A DNA stretch of 64,000 nt. Origin: Bacillota bacterium (GTDB lineage Bacteria; Bacillota; Clostridia; Oscillospirales; Acutalibacteraceae). This document shows positions 1-9,497 of the stretch, one piece after another. The stretch covers positions 1 through 64,000 of the forward strand of contig JAKJCA010000001.1 of assembly GCA_022706685.1 (NCBI GenBank), written 5' to 3'. Below the pieces are notes generated by a model. It saw only the letters and a list, made by a program, of their open reading frames with translations, did no database searches and had not been told where the DNA came from. The number at the start of each line of letters is the position of its first letter. Position 1 is the stretch's first letter. The position numbers and the translations under genes were made by a program.

Positions 1-154
1 CATCGGGCTGCCTCCTTGTGCTTTGTTCGTGTCGTAACCAACAGTTTACAAGAAGTCGCTCCGTTGAGCTATTCTCTTTCTTCAACCGGGGCAGTTGATA
101 TTACAATCCGCGTGATATATTGCTTTCATGTGACGGAAAAAGCTGCTGCGGCGA

Positions 155-183
155 TTGCATTTTGCCCGGTTGCGGTGTATACT
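155..183 (+). promoter_or_regulatory. Candidate sigma-A promoter for the iolG-like gene
   Basis: TTGCAT at 155-160 and TATACT at 178-183 are separated by 17 bases, a good vegetative promoter arrangement. It lies about 75 bases upstream of the dehydrogenase start. The rest of bases 1-258 holds no convincing gene: the short reading frames there have no ribosome binding site and look like chance. Confidence 0.5.
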
Positions 184-261
184 TTTTTGCATCACGGCGC
201 TGTAAAACACAAGATTTGACGTTGCGTTTGCGCCGCTATTTTATTTCAACGGAGGTATATG

Positions 262-1269
262 ATGAAACTGCTCAACATTGGCATTATCGGTGTCGGCCGC
301 ATCGGATCCCTGCATGCGAAATCGGTCACCTATAACATCCCATCGGTCAAAGTGCTCGGGATTACCGATGTCAACGCGGCGAATTCGCAAGCTGTCGCTT
401 CGGAACTCGGGATTGAAAAAATCTATGACGATTACCGCCAGATGCTTGCCGACCCGGAGATAGACGCGGTGATGATCTGCTCTTCGACAGATACCCATGC
501 GGATATCGCGGTGGAAGCCGCGGCGGCGGGGAAACACATTTTTTGTGAAAAACCCGTTGACCTTACACCCGAAAAAGTGTATGCCGTCATCGAAGCCGTT
601 CAGAAAGCGGGCGTCAAGCTGCAGGTCGGTTTTAACCGCCGTTTCGACCATAATTTCGCCCGTATCGAACAAATGACACGCAACGGCGAAATCGGAGACG
701 TCCATATCATTAAAATCACTTCAAGGGACCCTGCGCCGCCTCCGGCTGAATACTCTGCAGTTTCGGGCGGCATGTTCCTGGATATGACCATCCATGATTT
801 TGATATGGCCCGTTTTCTCGCGGGCAGCGAAGTCACCGAAGTTTATGCGAATGCTACCTGTCTGGTTGATCCGGCCATCGGCGAGGCAGGCGATGTCGAT
901 ACGGCGGTCATCAGTCTGACTTTTGCCAACGGAGCCGTCGGTGTGATTGACAACAGCAGAAAAGCGGTTTACGGCTATGACCAGCGTGTGGAAGTGTTCG
1001 GCAGCAAAGGCACGCTTTACGCTCAAAACGATACGCCCAATAACGTGACGTTGATGAACGAATGCAGTGTCAGTTCGGAAAAGCCGCTGTACTTCTTCCT
1101 CGAGCGCTATATGCAGTCCTTCCGCGACGAGGTTTTGCAGTTTATTGACGCTATCCAAAACGGCAAAAACACCCCGACGAGCGTCGATGACGGCTTGAAG
1201 TCCTTACTCGTCGCGCTGGCCGCCAAGGAATCCGTGGCGGCAAAACGGCCGGTACCTGTGAAATACTGA
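262..1269 (+). CDS. iolG: Gfo/Idh/MocA oxidoreductase, probable inositol 2-dehydrogenase
   Basis: This is an NAD(P)-dependent cytosolic sugar/polyol dehydrogenase. The N-terminal Rossmann fold shows GVGRIG near residues 10-15. EKP at 96-98 carries the catalytic lysine, and DMTIHDFD at 174-181 holds the catalytic Asp/His pair typical of myo-inositol 2-dehydrogenases, as does YGYDQR further on. Length (335 residues) is normal for IolG. Two adjacent ATGs exist (259 and 262); GGAGGT at 251-256 is better spaced for 262. No other inositol catabolism gene is nearby, so the substrate is inferred from family motifs only; a related inositol or sugar substrate is possible. Confidence 0.8.
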   Translation: MKLLNIGIIGVGRIGSLHAKSVTYNIPSVKVLGITDVNAANSQAVASELGIEKIYDDYRQMLADPEIDAVMICSSTDTHADIAVEAAAAGKHIFCEKPVDLTPEKVYAVIEAVQKAGVKLQVGFNRRFDHNFARIEQMTRNGEIGDVHIIKITSRDPAPPPAEYSAVSGGMFLDMTIHDFDMARFLAGSEVTEVYANATCLVDPAIGEAGDVDTAVISLTFANGAVGVIDNSRKAVYGYDQRVEVFGSKGTLYAQNDTPNNVTLMNECSVSSEKPLYFFLERYMQSFRDEVLQFIDAIQNGKNTPTSVDDGLKSLLVALAAKESVAAKRPVPVKY

Positions 1270-1291
1270 GCGAAAAGATGATTGCCGACAT

Positions 1292-2896
1292 ATGAAACTA
1301 TCCTTCTACGGCGCCGCGCACGAAGTGACGGGCAGTTGTTACTGCCTCGAAGTGAATGCGAAAAAATATTTGATTGACTGCGGGATGCAGCAGGGGCCGG
1401 ACGAGTATGCCAGCCAAGAAATGCCCTTTGTCCCTTCCGAAATTAACGCGGTCTTCCTGACGCATGCGCACATCGACCATTCCGGAAGAATTCCGCTGTT
1501 GGCGAAATTGGGATTTCGGGACGATATTTACGCGACGGAAGCGACGGCGGAACTTTGCTCCATCATGCTTCGCGACAGCGCGCATATTCAGGAACTTGAA
1601 GCGGAATGGCAGAACCGGAAGAAGCGGCGCGCCGGCGCGGATCAAGCCGAACCGATGTATTCGATGAAAGATGCGGAAACGGCTCTCAGCCTGTTTCGAG
1701 CCTGTGTTTACAATCAAACGATCAACGTCGGCGACGGGGTCGATATTACCTTCATCGATGTCGGGCATCTATTGGGGTCCGCGAGTATTATCGTATCTGT
1801 TAATGAAGACGGCGTCGCAAAGAAGATTGTTTTCTCAGGCGACATCGGCAACATCAACCAACCGCTGATACAAGATCCTTCCTATATCACCGCGGGCGAT
1901 ATTGTGCTGATGGAATCCACATACGGCGACAGGGAGCACGAGCCCGAACCCGATTATGCCCAGGCGCTTGCCGATGTCGTTCAGCGCGTCTTTGACAGGG
2001 GCGGCAATGTCGTTATTCCGTCTTTCGCTGTCGGCAGAACACAGGAGCTGCTCTATTTTTTCAGACAGATTAAAAGCAAAGGCCTTGTGAAAGGGCACGA
2101 CGGTTTCCGCGTGTATGTGGACAGTCCGCTCGCCAATGAGGCGACGAATATTTTCAGGGAGAATGTGGCGGGCTATTATGACGAGGAAGCGCTTGCGCTG
2201 ATTCAAAACGGCATCAATCCGCTTTCTTTCGACGGGCTGTCGATTTCTGTCGGCAGCGATGATTCCAGAGCGATCAACTTCGACCAGGAGCCCAAGGTCA
2301 TTATTTCGGCCAGCGGTATGTGTGAGGCGGGCAGAATCCGACATCATCTCAAGCACAATCTCTGGCGCCCCGAATGCGCGGTTATTTTCGTCGGGTTTCA
2401 GGCTGCCGGCACATTGGGGCGCCTGCTTCTCGACGGCGTGCAGCAGGTCAAACTTTTTGGCGAAACTATCAAAGTCAATGCTGAGATTGTCAAACTGCAG
2501 GGCATCAGCGGCCATGCCGACCGCACGGGGCTGATTAAATGGATTAGCTCTTTTCAGCCGGCTCCCGAGAAAGTCTTTGTTGTTCACGGCGAAGAAAGCG
2601 TGGCGGAAGGGTTTGCCCAACTGCTTCGGGAAAAACTCGCGCTGAATGTCGAGGTGCCCAACCATTCATCGGTTTATGACTTGCTGTCTATGCAGTGCTT
2701 GAATAATGGTATAGCGGTTTCGCCGCAACGAAGCAAGAGCTTGAAAGACAAACGCGGCTCTGCCTTGTATCAGAGGCTACTTGCGGCCTGTGATCGTTTG
2801 ATGCAAGTTGTTCACGCCAACAGAGAAGCCAGCAACAAGGACCTGGCAAAGTTTGCGTCGCAAATCGACGCACTTTCGGAAAAATGGAAAATGTAA
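1292..2896 (+). CDS. Metallo-beta-lactamase fold / beta-CASP ribonuclease-type hydrolase
   Basis: The protein has the metallo-beta-lactamase zinc motif HAHIDH at residues 58-63, followed by SGDIG and the beta-CASP segment starting near ESTYGD. SGMCEAGRIRHHL and SGHAD later in the chain are typical of the CPSF-73-like/RNase family. At 534 residues it is longer than many bacterial members (about 450-530), with a charged, helical C-terminal tail of about 70 residues. Such proteins usually cleave or trim RNA in the cytosol, but the substrate cannot be read here. The ATG at 1292 follows the dehydrogenase by 22 bases with only a weak ribosome binding site, so the two are probably cotranscribed. Confidence 0.8.
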   Translation: MKLSFYGAAHEVTGSCYCLEVNAKKYLIDCGMQQGPDEYASQEMPFVPSEINAVFLTHAHIDHSGRIPLLAKLGFRDDIYATEATAELCSIMLRDSAHIQELEAEWQNRKKRRAGADQAEPMYSMKDAETALSLFRACVYNQTINVGDGVDITFIDVGHLLGSASIIVSVNEDGVAKKIVFSGDIGNINQPLIQDPSYITAGDIVLMESTYGDREHEPEPDYAQALADVVQRVFDRGGNVVIPSFAVGRTQELLYFFRQIKSKGLVKGHDGFRVYVDSPLANEATNIFRENVAGYYDEEALALIQNGINPLSFDGLSISVGSDDSRAINFDQEPKVIISASGMCEAGRIRHHLKHNLWRPECAVIFVGFQAAGTLGRLLLDGVQQVKLFGETIKVNAEIVKLQGISGHADRTGLIKWISSFQPAPEKVFVVHGEESVAEGFAQLLREKLALNVEVPNHSSVYDLLSMQCLNNGIAVSPQRSKSLKDKRGSALYQRLLAACDRLMQVVHANREASNKDLAKFASQIDALSEKWKM

Positions 2897-2951
2897 CCCG
2901 TCGACAAAAGCAATTTTATGCATTTCAGTTGAAAGAGAAAGGTGAGTGCCG

Positions 2952-3455
2952 ATGAAAAAGGTTGCCGTCGTAATGGGCAGCGACAGCGATTATCCGATTG
3001 TATCCGAGGCGGTTAAAACATTGCGCAGCTTTGATGTGGAATGTGAAACCCGCGTCCTTTCGGCGCACAGAAGCCCTTCCGCTGTTGCGCAGTTCGCTTC
3101 GGGCGCCGCGGACAGGGGATTCGGCGTTATCATTGCCGCCGCAGGGAAAGCGGCGCACCTTGCCGGCGTAATTGCTTCGCAAACGCAGCTGCCCGTCATC
3201 GGCATACCCATTAAATCTTCCGCTTTCGAAGGGCTTGACGCTCTTTTATCCACCGTCCAGATGCCTGCGGGCGTGCCGGTCGCTTGCGTCGCTGTCGACG
3301 GAGCGAAAAACGCTGCGCTGCTGGCTGTCAGGATTCTGGCGCTGCAGGAACCGCAACTGCTTCAACGTTTGACGGATTATCGTGATTCGATGACTGCCGA
3401 TATCGCGGCAAAAGATGCCGCTATCCAGGCGAAATGCGCCACCGAGGGATGCTGA
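2952..3455 (+). CDS. purE: N5-carboxyaminoimidazole ribonucleotide mutase PurE
   Basis: PurE carboxylates/rearranges the AIR-derived intermediate in purine synthesis. MGSDSDYP near the N-terminus and SAHRSP are the substrate-binding motifs; the AHR form points to the class I (N5-CAIR mutase) type, which normally needs PurK, yet no purK is in the window. The length of 167 residues is normal. An in-frame GTG lies at 2946, but AGGTGAG just before it is better spaced for the ATG at 2952. It is the first gene of the run purE-purF-purM-purN-purH-purD, and its stop directly abuts the purF start. No purine riboswitch fits in the 49-base gap upstream. Confidence 0.93.
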   Translation: MKKVAVVMGSDSDYPIVSEAVKTLRSFDVECETRVLSAHRSPSAVAQFASGAADRGFGVIIAAAGKAAHLAGVIASQTQLPVIGIPIKSSAFEGLDALLSTVQMPAGVPVACVAVDGAKNAALLAVRILALQEPQLLQRLTDYRDSMTADIAAKDAAIQAKCATEGC

Positions 3456-4889
3456 GTGACCTTTTACAAGGATAAACCGGACGAGGAATGCGGCGTCTTC
3501 GGGATCAGCGGCTGCATGTCGCAACCGGCGGCTTATGAAACTTATCTCGGCTTGTACGCCCTTCAGCACCGCGGCCAAACCAGTTGCGGCATCGCCGTCA
3601 ACAGCGAGGAAGCGGATATCTTCTGCCGTAAAGGGATGGGTACCGTACCGGAAGTATTCGGCGAAGCGGTGATGGATTCCATGACCCGTTCCCATCCGGC
3701 GTCTTGCGCGATCGGCCATGTCCGGTATTCATCGTCGCTGGAAGCCCAGCAAGACAGTACGCAGCCTTTTGTGATGCGATATGCCAAGGGAAGCATCGCT
3801 ATTGCAAACAACGGGTGCCTGGTTAACGCCGATGCTTTAAGGCAAAATCTGGAAAAGGACGGTTCTATTTTTCAAACAGACAGCGATGCGGAACTCATCG
3901 GACATCTCGTCGCCAGGCAAAGACTGCTGAAGGGCACACTCGAGCAGGCGGTACAAGCCGCTATGCCGATGATGGAAGGCGCTTACTGCTGCGTGCTTAT
4001 GTCGCGAAGCAAGCTGATTGCATTCCGCGATCCGCGGGGCCAAAAGCCGTTGTGTCTCGGAAAAGTGGGCGAGGCCTTTGTTGTCGCCAGTGAAAGCTGC
4101 GCCGTCACCAGTCTCGGCGGAGAACTCATCAGAGATGTGGAACCAGGCGAAATACTGGTAATCGGAAAGCAGGGAGTCACGAGCATCAGCACTCCGAAAG
4201 CCGAAAAAGGCGCTTTTTGTGTTTTCGAATATGTCTACTTCGCAAGGCCTGATTCGATCATCAACGGGCTGGGTGTTCACGAGGCGAGATACAACGCAGG
4301 CAGGCAATTAGCCCTCGAACAGCCGGCGGAGGCGGATATCGTGGCAGGAATACCGGACTCTGGTATCGATGCGGCGCTTGGCTATGCTTTCGAGTCCGGC
4401 ATACGTTTCGCGTACGGTTTTGTGAAAAACCGGTATGTCGGCAGAACGTTCATCGAATCCGATCAGATGGCCCGCGAAAAGGCCGTCGCGATCAAGCTCA
4501 ATCCGCTCGCTGCCGAAGTGCGCGGCAAGAGCGTTGTCCTCATAGACGACTCGATTGTACGGGGCACCACGTCGGCCCACATCGTCGAGAATCTGCGCAG
4601 GGCGGGGGCATCCGCGGTTCACATGCGCATATCGTCACCGCCGTTTCTTTATCCATGCCATTACGGCACCGATATCAGCCGGGACGATCTGCTGTTCGCG
4701 CGCAGGCAGGCGGCTGAACACATCAGGCTCCAGATTGGAGCGGATTCCCTCGGGTATCTCAGCATTCGCGGGCTTCGAAAAGCAACCGGGAGCAGCCGGG
4801 GGATCTGCGACGCGTGTTTCACCGGCCATTATCCGGTTGAAGCGGGAAAAAGCGGTGACAAATTCAGCAAAAAACTCGAACGGTTATAA
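3456..4889 (+). CDS. purF: Amidophosphoribosyltransferase PurF, Fe-S type
   Basis: PurF catalyses the committed step of purine synthesis: PRPP plus glutamine to phosphoribosylamine. The N-terminal glutaminase nucleophile is Cys12, in EECGVFGI, after an 11-residue propeptide as in the B. subtilis type. The PRPP loop VLIDDSIVRGTTS lies near residues 360-372. Cysteines in LYPCHYG (about 401) and CDACFTGHYP (about 451-454) fit the [4Fe-4S] ligands that make this class oxygen-sensitive, consistent with an anaerobe. Translation starts at GTG 3456 directly after the purE stop, with GAGGGA as ribosome binding site inside purE. Confidence 0.96.
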   Translation: MTFYKDKPDEECGVFGISGCMSQPAAYETYLGLYALQHRGQTSCGIAVNSEEADIFCRKGMGTVPEVFGEAVMDSMTRSHPASCAIGHVRYSSSLEAQQDSTQPFVMRYAKGSIAIANNGCLVNADALRQNLEKDGSIFQTDSDAELIGHLVARQRLLKGTLEQAVQAAMPMMEGAYCCVLMSRSKLIAFRDPRGQKPLCLGKVGEAFVVASESCAVTSLGGELIRDVEPGEILVIGKQGVTSISTPKAEKGAFCVFEYVYFARPDSIINGLGVHEARYNAGRQLALEQPAEADIVAGIPDSGIDAALGYAFESGIRFAYGFVKNRYVGRTFIESDQMAREKAVAIKLNPLAAEVRGKSVVLIDDSIVRGTTSAHIVENLRRAGASAVHMRISSPPFLYPCHYGTDISRDDLLFARRQAAEHIRLQIGADSLGYLSIRGLRKATGSSRGICDACFTGHYPVEAGKSGDKFSKKLERL

Positions 4890-4912
4890 TTTTTTAACAG
4901 CGGAGGTTTCGA

Positions 4913-5944
4913 ATGGGGACCGACAACTCAAGCTATAAAAATGCGGGCGTGGATGTTCACGCGGGCTACAGATCGGTCGAGCTGATCAAAAAACATGTTG
5001 CCAGAACAAAAATACCCGGCGTGGTTTCAGACATCGGCGGATTCGGCGGGCTTTTTAAGCCGGATCTCAACGGCATAAAAAGCCCGGTGCTGGTATCCGG
5101 CACAGACGGTGTCGGCACGAAACTCAAAGTGGCTTTCCTGATGGACAAACATGATACTGTGGGCATCGACTGCGTCGCCATGTGTGTCAACGACGTTGTC
5201 TGTTCGGGCGCAAAACCTCTGTTTTTTCTCGACTACCTCGCCGTAGGCAAGAATATTCCGGAAAAAATAGCGGACATTGTTTCGGGGGTTGCGGACGGCT
5301 GCCGGGAAGCGGGCTGCGCGCTGATCGGCGGTGAAACTGCTGAAATGCCCGGATTCTATCCGCCCGAAGAATATGATTTGGCAGGATTCTGCGTCGGCCT
5401 GGCAGATATGGAAAGCATTCGGGCACGCGGCAAAGTCCGTCCGGGGGATATCCTCATCGGCCTTCCTTCTTCGGGAGTCCATTCCAACGGTTTTTCACTG
5501 GTCAGAAAACTGTTTAATATCAGCGAAGAACGTTTGCGTATTTATGTTGCCGATTTCGGGAAAACGCTGGGCGAAGAGCTCCTGATGCCGACGAGAATCT
5601 ATGTCACGCAAATCCTGCAGCTTTTTTCAGCCGTCGATATCCACGGCGTATCCCATATCACCGGCGGCGGCTTTTTCGAAAACATTCCGCGTATGCTGCC
5701 GCAGGGGCTTTGCGCGCAGATTGCCAAACGCAACATTCCGCGGCTGGCGGTCTTTTCGGCTATTCAAGCCGAAGGTGTGCCGGAGCGCGATATGTACAAC
5801 ACGTTCAATATGGGCATGGGCATGTGCGTATGCGTTGCGGAAAAACAGGCGCACGAAGCCTTTAAGACCCTTGAAGCGTGCGGCGAGAAACCTTTCGAAG
5901 CGGGCTGTGTCAAGGAAGGGGATGATGGCGTATTGCTTATATAG
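4913..5944 (+). CDS. purM: Phosphoribosylformylglycinamidine cyclo-ligase PurM (AIR synthetase)
   Basis: PurM closes the imidazole ring using ATP to form AIR, the PurE/PurK precursor. The protein (343 residues, usual length) has the family motifs [19 protein letters not shown] and the late glycine motif [13 protein letters not shown]. The ATG at 4913 follows a clear GGAGG. It ends at TAG 5942-5944, inside the region that must encode the N-terminus of PurN, so the two genes overlap or are coupled. PurL and PurQ/PurS, which make its substrate, are not in this window. Confidence 0.96.
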   Translation: MGTDNSSYKNAGVDVHAGYRSVELIKKHVARTKIPGVVSDIGGFGGLFKPDLNGIKSPVLVSGTDGVGTKLKVAFLMDKHDTVGIDCVAMCVNDVVCSGAKPLFFLDYLAVGKNIPEKIADIVSGVADGCREAGCALIGGETAEMPGFYPPEEYDLAGFCVGLADMESIRARGKVRPGDILIGLPSSGVHSNGFSLVRKLFNISEERLRIYVADFGKTLGEELLMPTRIYVTQILQLFSAVDIHGVSHITGGGFFENIPRMLPQGLCAQIAKRNIPRLAVFSAIQAEGVPERDMYNTFNMGMGMCVCVAEKQAHEAFKTLEACGEKPFEAGCVKEGDDGVLLI

Positions 5945-6558
5945 ATAAATCCCGGATTGTCCGCGTCGCGGTGCTTGTATCCGGCGGAGGCACCAATTTG
6001 CAGGCGCTGATCAATGCCCAGGCAGCCGGCGAACTCGGCTGCGGCCAAATCGTCTGCGTCATATCCAGCAAACCCGGCGTATTCGCCCTTGAAAGGGCGC
6101 AAAAAGCCGGTATCCCTTACTGTGTAATTGATAAGAAGCAGTACAGCCCCGGCGCATTCGATATGGCTTTACTTGATAAGCTTCAATCCTGCGACGCACA
6201 ACTCGTTGTGCTCGCGGGCTTTCTTCCGATTATCGGAAAGCCGCTGATTGAACATTATCCGGGCAGGATTATCAATGTTCACCCTTCCCTGATTCCGGCC
6301 TTCTGCGGCACCGGCTTTTACGGCCTGAAGGTCCATCGAGCGGCGTTGGAAAAAGGCGTCAAAGTCAGCGGCGCAACCGTCCACATGGTCAACGAGATTC
6401 CGGATGGCGGGGAAATCATTCTTCAAAAAGCAGTCGAGGTCCTGGAAGGGGATAACCCTGAAACGTTGCAGCAGCGAATTATGGAGCAAGCCGAATGGGA
6501 AATCCTTCCCAAAGCCGTAGCGATGCTCTGCAAAAAAATATCGGAGGGAATATTATGA
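5932..6558 (+). CDS. purN: Phosphoribosylglycinamide formyltransferase PurN
   Basis: PurN transfers a formyl group from 10-formyl-THF to [27 protein letters not shown] and [16 protein letters not shown] are the substrate and catalytic (Asn/His/Asp) motifs. The start is unusual. The only ordinary start in frame, GTG 5971, would remove the first beta strand (RIVRVAV) and has no ribosome binding site. An in-frame ATT at 5932, 10 bases after AAGGAAGGGG, would give [14 protein letters not shown], a natural PurN N-terminus. I give the ATT start; an ATA start at 5941 or a one-base sequence error are alternatives. The stop TGA overlaps the purH start ATGATG. Confidence 0.88.
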   Translation: MAYIDKSRIVRVAVLVSGGGTNLQALINAQAAGELGCGQIVCVISSKPGVFALERAQKAGIPYCVIDKKQYSPGAFDMALLDKLQSCDAQLVVLAGFLPIIGKPLIEHYPGRIINVHPSLIPAFCGTGFYGLKVHRAALEKGVKVSGATVHMVNEIPDGGEIILQKAVEVLEGDNPETLQQRIMEQAEWEILPKAVAMLCKKISEGIL

Positions 6559-8105
6559 TGAAAAGGGCTCTCATCAGCGTGTCGGACAAAACCGGACTCA
6601 TTGCTTTCGCGCAAAAACTGGCGGAATTCGGTTACGAGATCATCTCCACCGGAGGAACGGCAAAGGCGATTGCCGATGCCGGTATCGGCTGCACGAACGT
6701 ATCGGATATCACCGGTTTTCCGGAGTGCCTTGACGGCAGGGTAAAGACCCTGCATCCCGCCGTACACGCAGGCATTCTCGCGATGCGCGACCACCCTGAA
6801 CACATGGAGCAGCTTGAAAAGCTTCAAATCGACCCGATCGATATCGTTTGCATCAACCTTTATCCATTCAAACAGACCATTCTGAAAAAAGACGTCACGC
6901 TTGAAGAAGCGGTAGAAAATATCGACATCGGCGGACCGACCATGCTGCGAGCCGCCGCAAAAAACTGGAAGGATGTTGCCGTTGTTGTCGATCCGCGCGA
7001 CTATGACACGGTACTTGCGGAACTCGAAGCGCACGGCGAGGTCACAAAACCGACAAAGTTCCGCCTCGCCAACACGGTGTTCGAATATACGGCGCAGTAT
7101 GACAGCATGATCAATACTTATCTGCGCGCGCAGCGGGGCGAAACCTCGATGCCGGATAAATTCACCATGACTTTCGAAAAAATACAGGATATGAGGTACG
7201 GCGAGAATCCGCATCAAAATGCGGCGTTCTATGCGGAAATCGGCTGCGCGGAAAATACGCTGCCCCACGCAGTCCAACTTCACGGAAAGGAACTGTCCTA
7301 TAACAACATCAACGATACCAACGGCGCGCTGGACGTCATCAAAGAGTTCAGCTTCGATATCCCCGTTGCGGTTGCGGTCAAACACGCCAATCCGTGCGGC
7401 GTCGGTACGGGCGAGACTATTTTTGAAGCTTATCAAAACGCCTATGAGGCGGACAAGGTTTCAATTTACGGCGGTATTGTCGCGCTTAACCGCGAAGTGG
7501 ACGCATCAACAGCCGCGGAAATGGCGAATATATTCCTTGAAATAATTATTGCTCCCGCGTTTTCCGCAGAGGCCCTTGAAATACTCAAAGCGAAAAAGAA
7601 TCTCCGGCTGCTTGAATTGCCCGAACTGGCCGAGGCGAACCGTCCGGGAACGCTCGATATGAAAAAGGTCGCCGGAGGCCTGCTCGTACAGGAACTCGAC
7701 ACCAAACTGCTCGATGAAGCAGAACTGGTCTGCGTCACGCAGCGTAAACCGAGCGACACGGAAAAGGCAGATATGATGACGGCATGGAAAGTGGTCAAAC
7801 ATGTGAAATCCAACGCCATTGTTCTGGCAAAAGGCCAACGGACCGTCGGCATAGGACCCGGCCAGACCAACCGCATCACCGCGCTCGAACTGGCTATCAA
7901 GTACGCGGGTGAAAATGCCTGCGGTTCTGTCATGGCCAGCGACGCCTATTTCCCGTTTTCCGATTGTGTGCTGGCTGCTCAGGCGGCCGGAATTACAGCC
8001 ATTATTCAGCCGGGCGGCTCGATCCGGGACGAAGACAGCATTAAAGCGGCCGACGAAGCGGGGATCGCCATGCTGTTTACAGGCATGCGCCATTTCAAAC
8101 ATTAA
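6555..8105 (+). CDS. purH: Bifunctional AICAR transformylase / IMP cyclohydrolase PurH
   Basis: PurH carries out the last two steps to IMP. The N-terminal IMP cyclohydrolase domain (MGS-like fold) begins [13 protein letters not shown], with STGGTAKAI; the C-terminal transformylase domain contains the conserved KHANPCGVG. The product is 516 residues, close to the B. subtilis protein. The start at ATG 6555 (or the adjacent ATG 6558) follows GGAGGG and overlaps the purN stop, indicating translational coupling. purB and purC, which supply its substrate, are not nearby. Confidence 0.96.
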   Translation: MMKRALISVSDKTGLIAFAQKLAEFGYEIISTGGTAKAIADAGIGCTNVSDITGFPECLDGRVKTLHPAVHAGILAMRDHPEHMEQLEKLQIDPIDIVCINLYPFKQTILKKDVTLEEAVENIDIGGPTMLRAAAKNWKDVAVVVDPRDYDTVLAELEAHGEVTKPTKFRLANTVFEYTAQYDSMINTYLRAQRGETSMPDKFTMTFEKIQDMRYGENPHQNAAFYAEIGCAENTLPHAVQLHGKELSYNNINDTNGALDVIKEFSFDIPVAVAVKHANPCGVGTGETIFEAYQNAYEADKVSIYGGIVALNREVDASTAAEMANIFLEIIIAPAFSAEALEILKAKKNLRLLELPELAEANRPGTLDMKKVAGGLLVQELDTKLLDEAELVCVTQRKPSDTEKADMMTAWKVVKHVKSNAIVLAKGQRTVGIGPGQTNRITALELAIKYAGENACGSVMASDAYFPFSDCVLAAQAAGITAIIQPGGSIRDEDSIKAADEAGIAMLFTGMRHFKH

Positions 8106-8127
8106 TTTTTATTACAAGGCGGTCAAC

Positions 8128-9396
8128 ATGAAAATACTGATGGTTGGCTCCGGCGGAAGGGAACATGCCCTGATTAAAAAATTGAAAGAAAGCGACAGGG
8201 TGAAGCAGGTCATCTGCGCCCCCGGCAACGGCGGGATTGCCTGCGATGCGCAGTGTTTCCCGGTACCGGTTACCGATATCGAAGCCATGGTAGGGCTTGC
8301 TTTGGAAGAAAAAGCGGATCTTGTTTTCGTGGCGCCGGATGATCCGCTCGCGGCCGGCATGGCGGATGCGATGCAAGCGGCAGGCTTGCGTGTTTTCGGC
8401 CCGAGCGCAAAGGCGGCCGAAATTGAAAGCAGCAAGGTTTTTGCCAAGTCGCTCATGAAAAAGTACGCCATTCCTACCGCGGATTATGAAGTTTTCGACT
8501 GCGCGCAAAAAGCCGTCGAATATATCGCGTCTGTCGGCAAATATCCGACGGTTATCAAAGCGGACGGTTTGGCTCTCGGCAAAGGCGTAATCATCGCCGA
8601 GAGTTTCGAACAGGCGCAACGCGCCGTGCAAGACATCATGAACGATAAGGTGTTTGGCGACGCAGGAAGCAAAATCGTCGTGGAAGAGTTTTTAACCGGG
8701 CCGGAGGTATCTGTCCTCGCTTTTACGGACGGGGAAACCGTTTCACCCATGATCTCATCGATGGATCATAAAAAGGCGCTTGAAGGAGATCGTGGCCTCA
8801 ATACGGGCGGTATGGGCGCTATCGCGCCGAATCCTTTTTACACGCAGGAGCATGCCCGCTTCTGCATGGAACATATCTTCCTTCCCACCATTGCCGCGAT
8901 GAACGCCGAAAACAGAAAGTTCAAGGGCTGTCTGTATTTCGGCCTCATGCTGACCGCGCAGGGGCCGAAGGTCATCGAATACAATTGCCGTTTCGGTGAC
9001 CCCGAAACGCAGGTGGTGCTGCCGCTGCTGAAAACACCATTGATAGATGTTGTCGACGCGGTAATCGACGGCAACCTGGCTCAAATGGAGTTGGAATGGT
9101 CCCGGCAAAACAGCGCCTGCGTGATTCTCGCGTCGGGCGGTTATCCCGTTTCCTATGCGAAAGGTTATGAAATTAAAGGTTTGGACAGCCGCGGCTGCGC
9201 AGAGGATGTGACTGTCTATCACGCCGGAACCCTATGCAAAAACGGCGTCTTTTATACCAACGGGGGCAGGGTTTTGGGCATATCAGCGCAGAAGAATTCA
9301 CTGCGTGAAGCGCTCGGCGCGGCCTATCAAGCGATTGATAAAATCAGTTTCGAAGACATGCATTACCGCACCGATATCGGCGCGCGCGCTATTTAA
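8128..9396 (+). CDS. purD: Phosphoribosylamine-glycine ligase PurD (GAR synthetase)
   Basis: PurD joins phosphoribosylamine and glycine with ATP. The N-terminus MKILMVGSGGREHAL is diagnostic, and the ATP-grasp core shows IKADGLALGKGV, EEFLTGPEVS and a late YNCRFGDPETQ metal-binding motif. The 422-residue length is normal. The ATG at 8128 lies 22 bases after purH; longer upstream reading of the frame is purH shadow. It is the last gene of the purine run; no clear terminator follows before the exporter genes. Confidence 0.96.
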   Translation: MKILMVGSGGREHALIKKLKESDRVKQVICAPGNGGIACDAQCFPVPVTDIEAMVGLALEEKADLVFVAPDDPLAAGMADAMQAAGLRVFGPSAKAAEIESSKVFAKSLMKKYAIPTADYEVFDCAQKAVEYIASVGKYPTVIKADGLALGKGVIIAESFEQAQRAVQDIMNDKVFGDAGSKIVVEEFLTGPEVSVLAFTDGETVSPMISSMDHKKALEGDRGLNTGGMGAIAPNPFYTQEHARFCMEHIFLPTIAAMNAENRKFKGCLYFGLMLTAQGPKVIEYNCRFGDPETQVVLPLLKTPLIDVVDAVIDGNLAQMELEWSRQNSACVILASGGYPVSYAKGYEIKGLDSRGCAEDVTVYHAGTLCKNGVFYTNGGRVLGISAQKNSLREALGAAYQAIDKISFEDMHYRTDIGARAI

Positions 9397-9401
9397 ATTT
9401 G

Positions 9402-9435
9402 TTTACAAATTATTTACACAATGCGGCTATTTACA
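9402..9435 (+). promoter_or_regulatory. Tandem TTTACA boxes, possible response-regulator site
   Basis: TTTACA occurs three times in the same orientation, at 9402-9407, 9413-9418 and 9430-9435. The first two are spaced 11 bases start to start, one helical turn, as in PhoP- or WalR-type direct-repeat operators of Firmicutes. The third copy doubles as the -35 element of the promoter below. That a regulator binds here is inference. Confidence 0.4.
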
Positions 9436-9459
9436 CTACCGGGAGGGTTGTAGTATAAA
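9430..9459 (+). promoter_or_regulatory. Candidate promoter for the exporter genes
   Basis: TTTACA at 9430-9435 and TATAAA at 9454-9459 are 18 bases apart, about 38 bases before the membrane-fusion gene. This would separate the exporter pair from the purine run. Confidence 0.5.
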
Positions 9460-9497
9460 TCAGCGGCATTGATTTTTATTATTTGAAAGGGGTTTCC

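Noticed and set aside
1..258. Two short frames (67 and 71 codons) at the left end
   Set aside because: They overlap each other and the promoter of the iolG-like gene, and lack ribosome binding sites.
1835..2665. 276-codon open frame antisense to the beta-CASP hydrolase
   Set aside because: It mirrors the coding frame of a certain gene and shows no domain of its own.
2897..2951. Purine riboswitch before purE
   Set aside because: The gap is about 50 bases, too short for a guanine-family aptamer plus platform, and no aptamer motif is seen.
6423..7436. 337-codon open frame on the minus strand
   Set aside because: It lies wholly inside purN and purH, has no ribosome binding site or recognisable protein, and the plus-strand genes are certain.
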